This document shows, in pieces, positions 56,997 to 64,000 of a stretch of DNA of 64,000 bases (position 1 is the stretch's first letter; each line of letters starts with the position of its first letter). Where the stretch lies: NCBI GenBank assembly GCA_022494885.1, contig JAGVSM010003561.1, positions 62,001 through 126,000 of the forward strand. The letters are read 5' to 3'. The notes under the pieces were generated by a model. That model did no database searches, was not told the DNA's origin, and saw only the letters and a list, made by a program, of their open reading frames with translations. Position numbers and translations under genes: made by a program. The DNA is from Micrasema longulum. Lineage: Eukaryota; Arthropoda; Insecta; Trichoptera; Brachycentridae.

Positions 56997-57064
56997 CCAG
57001 CGCCATCTGTTGGTAACACTAGGAACTAGTGCAGGTTCCGGATGTTAGCAGCAGATGGCGCTGG
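56997..57064. promoter_or_regulatory. Inverted pair of CTCF-core-like sites
   Basis: CCAGCGCCATCTGTTGG and, inverted, AGCAGATGGCGCTGG stand about 40 bases apart in the hAT leader. AGATGGCGC agrees with the core word bound by the insulator protein CTCF in insects. Similar words are also frequent in transposons, so binding is only a possibility. Confidence 0.35.
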
Positions 57065-57395
57065 TAGTCCGAAAGATCCACAAGTTTCGAGACGTTTCTT
57101 TACGCTTCGAGATAATTCTCGCTAGAATGCGCTGGCCTATAAATACGGCGGTCGACCGCGGCCATGGCAGTTTGATGCAAGACAGCGAAGCAAGTGGAAT
57201 CAGAAGCAATCCCGATAAGTGGAAACGATTCAGAAGTTTAAATTCGGTGTTATGTGGACTGTAAGGTGCCTTGGAGTTGGAGTAATTATAGACTGATTTG
57301 TGAGCGTAAGTCGCGCGTGGTCATGTCTGCTGTTTAATTGTTTGAAGAGCGCGAACCACTTGTTTTACGGTACGCATTTATTTGAGTTGTTATAA

Positions 57396-59217
<1,822 letters not shown>

Positions 59218-59778
59218 AATGAACGAAGATAAGCAAGCACAGATGTAATCATTTCCTATTTAAACACATTTTTAATATTTATTTTCTTTGTAATAACATG
59301 ATTTGAACTAGAATTTTTCTGACTTGTATGATTGATTATAGGGAAATTTTGTTAAATATAATAACTTTAATTCTTATCGACTTTCTATTTAAGTCTCACA
59401 AATTATATGTTGTATAAAAAAACTGAAGTTTTCTCGACCTCTCGCGACCCCCCTACAGATTCTCCGCGACTCCCCAGGGGGTCGCGACCCACAGGTTGAA
59501 AAACAATGGTGTAAACAATCGTCAAGAAAAGAAAAATCAACATAATCATCAATTTACTTATTCGCACCCAGTGGTGCATAGGGCTCTCCATTGGTACTCC
59601 AATTTCTGCGTAACTGGATCTTATTTGTTACATGGATGGCAGGGTTATCAGTTACACTTCAGGTGACAGTCCAGGAAAAGTAAAATATTGCAGCGTACAA
59701 TATAATTTAAAACAAATCACCTACTAGGCAACGCTTGAAAACAATTTTCCAATTTTTATACTTCTTTTTTTAAAAGGT

Positions 59779-60150
59779 AGTTAATTCAACGATGTTTGAA
59801 TACGTCCAAATGCTAGCAGACTGGCTGGATAGGGTTCAGCCGGATGAATCTTACCGACGTGATAAAGGTTTCAGCTCTTTTACTTAACAAAAGTTGACAG
59901 ATGGAAGAGTTGAGGAAATGTGGATGTTCGAACATGCGCAGAGTGGTTGATGTTATACAGTGTGTAAAGTGGCCACTTAAACCAGCCAATGACAGGTCAT
60001 AAGCCCCGTAAATGCCTAGACTTCCATTTTCCCTTCTCAAAAATGTTTTCCCTATCTGTTAAACCAATTTATATATGAATAACTCCCTAGGGAGAAAATC
60101 CAGCCAGTCTGCAAGCATTTGGACATACTCAAACATTGCTAAAATAACTG
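59779..60150. mobile_element. MITE R1, full copy
   Basis: The left end (ATGTTTGAATACGTCCAAAT, GCAGACTGGCTGGAT) is mirrored at the right (ATCCAGCCAGTCTGCAAGCA, TTTGGACATACTCAAACAT), giving arms of about 40-50 bp. The centre holds AAAGGTTTCAGCTCTTTTAC and GTGTAAAGTGGCCACTTAAA. Fragments occur at 14468, 22895 and 55408. A target duplication was not found. Confidence 0.75.
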
Positions 60151-60774
60151 TTCACGTAGATTGGATTGTCTGAGAAATCTTCGTAAATCCTTAAAGTAAA
60201 CAGAAATCGTTACCAGCAAAGGTATTACGGTTCCGCCAGACCTGTGTATTTTACATCTGAATTTTGTAATTTGTAGTATAGTATAATCTAGAAATTCTTC
60301 CGTTTATCGAGTCGGGCCGAAAATTTCAATAATAATCTGATTTACACCCCTTAACTGAATTCCGAATTTATATTTCGGCGAATTTTTTAGAATCCGACAA
60401 TTCTGGGGGAGCTCAACTTGAGTTTGATCCATAATTTATAAAATGCTTCATAATATGATGAAAAAGAATTTATTTCAAAACATAAAAACCAAAGTTCGAC
60501 TTCGCTTCTTGATAAAATAAATTGTGGCAGCCCCGTGGTATTGTGACTAGATCCGAGTTTCTAGCACTGACGTTTTAAGTTGAATCCCTCATGAGTTAAT
60601 CTCTTTACTAACACGTTTTAATTTAATTTGATTTTTTAAAATAAAAAAACACATTAAACATATTTTAAAATGTAAAGGATTATTACAATACTTGCATCGG
60701 AAATAAAATTTAATACAATGATATAACACTGTGATCAACAAAATAATGTGAAATTATTTATAACTTTTTAAATC
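60151..60774. other. Gap with a possible SINE S3 stub
   Basis: AT-rich. At 60521-60600 CAGCCCCGTGGTATTGTGAC and AAGTTGAATCCCTC recall the S3 head but are too decayed to be sure. No gene is seen. Confidence 0.35.
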
Positions 60775-61640
60775 TTTATTTATTCTTCTAAATCTATATC
60801 ACCGCCTTCAAAGTACTCCCCTCCCGATACAATACACTTATGCCAACGTTTTTCCAATCCTTGAAACAATTGTTAACACTTTGTATCCCGGAGCCGTGTA
60901 ACCACGTTATTATACAACCAATCGTTGTGTCCCGGTCCCGTGTTTTCACGTGGTTTAACAGCTGTCTAAAAAGGTGCATTTTATTGAAATCTAGTGATTT
61001 TTATTATTACTTTTTTGCTGCTCGTAAACCACGTGAAAACACGGGACCGGGACACAACGCATTTTTATTATAATTACGTGTTTACACGGCTCCGGAATAC
61101 AAAGTACAAAATAAGGAGTGAGGCCCTGTATATGTGCGAGCATTGCAATACGCAATGTGGCTTTCCATAAAAGCCAATGTTGGCAAAACTATCATACAAA
61201 AATTACTTATTTAATTATTTCAAATAAATATGAGAAGTTTCAAATGATTTAACCTACTATTTTCATAATTATGACACTTTTAAGAAACCCTTCACAAAGC
61301 ATGAAATTTCACAAAAATTGGCCGGGCACAGGGTAAATTGTATGTGTATTCGGCCGGTGCTCAAAGTGTTAAAATAGATTTTCGGAATGGCATTTAAAGC
61401 GCGCAGCGATTCGGTTTATATCTTTTCAATCTTGTCAAAACGTCTGTGTCCTCGGAGCGGTCTCTAGCCCACTGAATAGCCAGAAGTCACACGGTGCTTA
61501 ATCAGGCAAATACGATGGTTGTGGAACGATATGAGTTGAATTTTTGGCGAAATAGTCTCGAAGCTCCAATGCAGTGTGAGACCGTGCTAATGCGCAATGC
61601 ATAATTCGTGGTTCAAAAACCACGAATTGTCTGCCTATAA
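60775..61640 (-). pseudogene. Mariner transposase relic, interrupted
   Basis: The minus strand from about 61640 gives RIMHCALARSHTALELRDYF then AKNSTHIVPQPSYLPD, a stop, and CDFWLFSGLE, the PDLAPCDFWLF box of mariner with its last Asp. A far C-terminus QGLEKRWHKCIVSGGEYFEG and a stop lie at 60885-60775. Between them sit a fold-back element (60878-61105) and other inserted sequence. The N-terminal part is absent. Confidence 0.7.
60878..61105. mobile_element. Fold-back element with about 75-bp arms
   Basis: Left arm: CTTTGTATCCCGGAGCCGTG ... GTTGTGTCCCGGTCCCGTGT, TTTCACGTGGTTTA. Right arm: TAAACCACGTGAAAACACGG ... CACGGCTCCGGAATACAAAG. The arms are near-perfect around a loop of about 60 bases. 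It is inserted in the mariner transposase relic just upstream of its last codons. Confidence 0.85.
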
Positions 61641-61659
61641 TTCTGGTCTATTTTTGCGA

Positions 61660-61940
61660 ATAGCTTTGCGTAAGGGCTCGTGCATAGTGCGGGCCTGAGG
61701 CGGTGGCGACAGCGGAGGCGTTAGTTTCAAACATACGAAAACGTATGAAAAACGCCACACATGGCCATAGGTACGAGGCCTGTGGCGGGCGCGACAAATT
61801 AATGTTCGAGGCCTAAAAGCGAGCGATTTTACCATATATTTCTAATCGCTCGTTACCGCCGGTTTCTCAAGCCTAGCTAGCGACCAGCAAAGTATGGTCG
61901 CGCGGTAAGATCAAACGAATTTGATCTTACCGCCTGGCCT
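61660..61940. repeat. GC-rich block with several perfect hairpins
   Basis: Unlike its AT-rich flanks, this stretch is CpG-rich and holds CATACG-AAAA-CGTATG (about 61734), CGAGCGATT..AATCGCTCG (61820-61852) and GCGGTAAGATCAAA-CGAA-TTTGATCTTACCGC in two 14-base arms (61902-61933). No open frame of interest. Confidence 0.6.
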
Positions 61941-62554
61941 TTCGCGCGACTCGTACAAAATTTTCGAACAATAAAATGAATACGAAAGAATATTTAAATG
62001 TAAAACAATAAAAAAACGTCGATATGGAAAAGCAAACATCGCCAGCATTTAAATCGCAAAGTAATAAATAAGTTGTGCAGTGAAATCAAAATATGTACGA
62101 GTATAAAATAGGTATTTTTAAAATTATAATACAAAATAAAGGAGAGTTGTGGCGCGTAAATAAAAAAAAAATATTTATAGGGCTGATATTGTTTTTAGTT
62201 TGATTGTTTGAAAATGTATTAATACATTTAGTTAACATAAAAAAAAGTTTTTTTTAGTTAAATATTGTATAATTAATATTTAAAGCATTAACTTTGCGGT
62301 CAAACATTTTATTAAATGTTAGTAAATAATTTAATAATACCACGCAGTGATTTTTCTATTTTTACCGGTTTTATTATTTTTTTAATACGTTTTTTACTAC
62401 GTATTTGCTGTTTTTTATCTTTTTAAAAAAATACTAATTATTCTATATTTTTATATTTTAAATTTCTTGGAACGGGTAAATTAGTTAGACCGTTAACCCT
62501 AGTTAGACAGTCAATCAATTTAGGATAAATTTTATTTTATTTTTTAATCTAAAT
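61941..62554. other. AT-rich gap
   Basis: Very AT-rich. I see no gene, repeat boundary or RNA. Confidence 0.4.
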
Positions 62555-62960
62555 TTGATCTATCTTTGCATACGGATATCGCTTCCTCTACATTCATACA
62601 TCTTTTCATGCACGCGCGCAGATAATTCCGGCTTTTAACATGTCCATCTACAAGTATTTGTTGGATTTGGTCATGCCATGTCTTTCTCGGTCTTCCCCTA
62701 TTTCTGCATGCATAAACTATCGTAAATATTTTTAGCCGTTCTTTCGTTGTCCATCCGCTCTACATGTCCAAACTAACGCAGAGCTCCGTTGCTTTTGTCG
62801 ATAATGCTTATCTCAGCCTTGCATAATGTAGGGATCTCAACCTTTGTGCATCTATTGTACATAGTTTTACAGCACATTTGCCTGAGAGATCGCATTTCGA
62901 CAGCATTCAGCCTGCTTTCATCCCTGTTTTTCACAGAAATGTCTATTCTAAACTCTTTCT
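62555..62960 (-). mobile_element. LINE fragment, ORF2 C-terminus
   Basis: The minus strand reads FGHVERMDNERTAKNIYD, a GRPRKTWHDQIQQILVDG stretch after one break, then RNYLRACMKRCMNVEEA. This is the FGHVxRM...GRPRKTW ending of a LINE ORF2. The same end occurs on the plus strand near 34470. Confidence 0.65.
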
Positions 62961-64000
62961 CAAAAAATAAAACAAAATCGGTTCAGTTTTCATCAGTCTG
63001 ACGCATGACATGCAGTTGTTTTTTACACAATATCGGGGAGGCATCAGTGAGAGAGTGACAGAAAAACTTTGCTCAAATACCAAGTAAAAATAATTTTGAG
63101 AATTAAAAAATGGATAAAAACGGTTTCAAAAAAACTATCTACTTCGGAACGTCACAGGTTCGTGTGAACAATAACTAATCAAATATAGCGTTTTTATGTG
63201 TTGTGATAGATTTCCACTTTACGTGTAGCCATTTTTTTCAAAGCTTAGTGTTTTTTGACAGGTACAGAGTTTCACTTTCAAATGTCAGCACAACTTCAGC
63301 GACAACCCGTGACGTCCCGAGCGGAATAATAAAAATAAAATAAAAACTTCAAAAAGTCACAGCGATGATAATACGACATAATTAAAAAAATACTACAGTA
63401 AAAAAAAACCGCTGAATTCCCCATTGAAAAATTGGGTTGCATGAAAAATTTAAGATTCAACTTAACTTTAAATCTTTTTTAACCGTAGTTGGTGCAACTA
63501 GACGTAGGTGGAACAATTTGTTTGGTATGTAGCTAGTAGCTAGTAAGACGGATTGGAGGTTAACCCACGATATTTATGTAGAAGGATATTCTGTATAGGT
63601 AGTGGAGCCTATTTCAGGCGGTATATTTGAATAAGGCTGTGTCTCGTGCACACTTCCGGTGGTTCTGTGGCCATTAAGATTTCGGAAATGTCTCTTGAAG
63701 GAGAAATGACAAATAGTTTCTCCCAACTCAACACCCCGAGAATGGAAGCTCAGTATTATATATGAAGGTATGTATGTATGTATATGTGGTACACATACAT
63801 ACATCTATTTGGCCATACTAAGCAATGTCAACTTTCTCACATCGCACATGCGGTAAGATAGTCATAAATTGATTAGTTTTGCCATTTGACAAAAAAAAAT
63901 CCTAATGATATATTTTTTGAGGTAAAAAGTAGCCTGTATTGGTTGCCGGCCCTCTTTATTCTCTATTCTACGTCAACGTAGCATAGTTATTCTGTTTTGA
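62961..64000. other. Right edge, no gene recognised
   Basis: No host gene or named element is seen. A GTAT-type microsatellite with a mirrored arm (TATGTATGTATGTATATG and CATACATACAT) lies at 63768-63805. Confidence 0.4.

Noticed and set aside
59403..59591. Minus frame over the right end of the hAT
   Set aside because: It lies across the terminal repeat and flank of the transposon and has no protein resemblance.

Overview
The window is AT-rich animal nuclear DNA and looks like an insect, probably a moth or butterfly. It holds no operons. Its host genes are split into short exons by GT-AG introns, and most of the remaining sequence is transposon debris. The lepidopteran guess rests on ZAD-type C2H2 zinc-finger genes (an arthropod family), a LINE 3' end and a Helitron-like end of a kind I associate with Lepidoptera, and on Penelope, mariner, pogo and hAT remnants. 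The species cannot be named from this window.

The host content is a cluster of five ZAD zinc-finger genes. Gene A (524-6852, +, its 5' end lies off the window) and gene E (50032-40228, -) form one subfamily with ten fingers and many exons. Genes B (21755-17135, -), C (28286-25265, -) and D (31804-38523, +) form a second subfamily with six exons and eight fingers. I rebuilt every exon from splice sites and reading phase. All introns join in frame, giving predicted proteins of 430 (B), 437 (C), 415 (D) and 620 (E) residues. Exon lengths and phases are kept within each subfamily, so both arose by tandem duplication, and gene order and strand were later shuffled. These proteins are expected to be nuclear DNA-binding regulators that dimerise through the ZAD. 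No target can be read from the sequence. The only other host gene I support is a tRNA-Leu(CAG) at 51746-51663 (-).

Layout: 1-6.9 kb gene A with LINE, SINE and MITE insertions in its introns; 6.9-17.1 kb a repeat-filled gap with a LINE carrying endonuclease and reverse transcriptase (9.4-12.3 kb), a Penelope end, a BED-finger relic and SINEs; 17.1-21.8 kb gene B; 21.8-25.3 kb gap; 25.3-28.3 kb gene C; 28.3-31.8 kb the space between the divergent C and D starts, with a fold-back mariner and a LINE relic; 31.8-38.5 kb gene D, whose third intron holds a hAT element nested in a SINE; 38.5-40.2 kb Helitron-like end and SINEs; 40.2-50.0 kb gene E; 51.7 kb tRNA-Leu; 52.4-53.8 kb Penelope-like element with reverse transcriptase and GIY-YIG parts; 54.9-60.2 kb hAT-like and MITE elements, including a complete hAT with an 8-bp target duplication; 60.8-64 kb a decayed mariner, a GC-rich hairpin block and a LINE tail.

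Points I consider most worth a second look: the two interleaved zinc-finger subfamilies with fixed exon lengths and unusual fingers, a TGTCAA/TTGACA motif upstream of all four visible start codons, three Penelope ends with hammerhead-like cores, a mariner whose two ends both derive from the same transposase 3' end, and a SINE family with and without a non-tRNA head.
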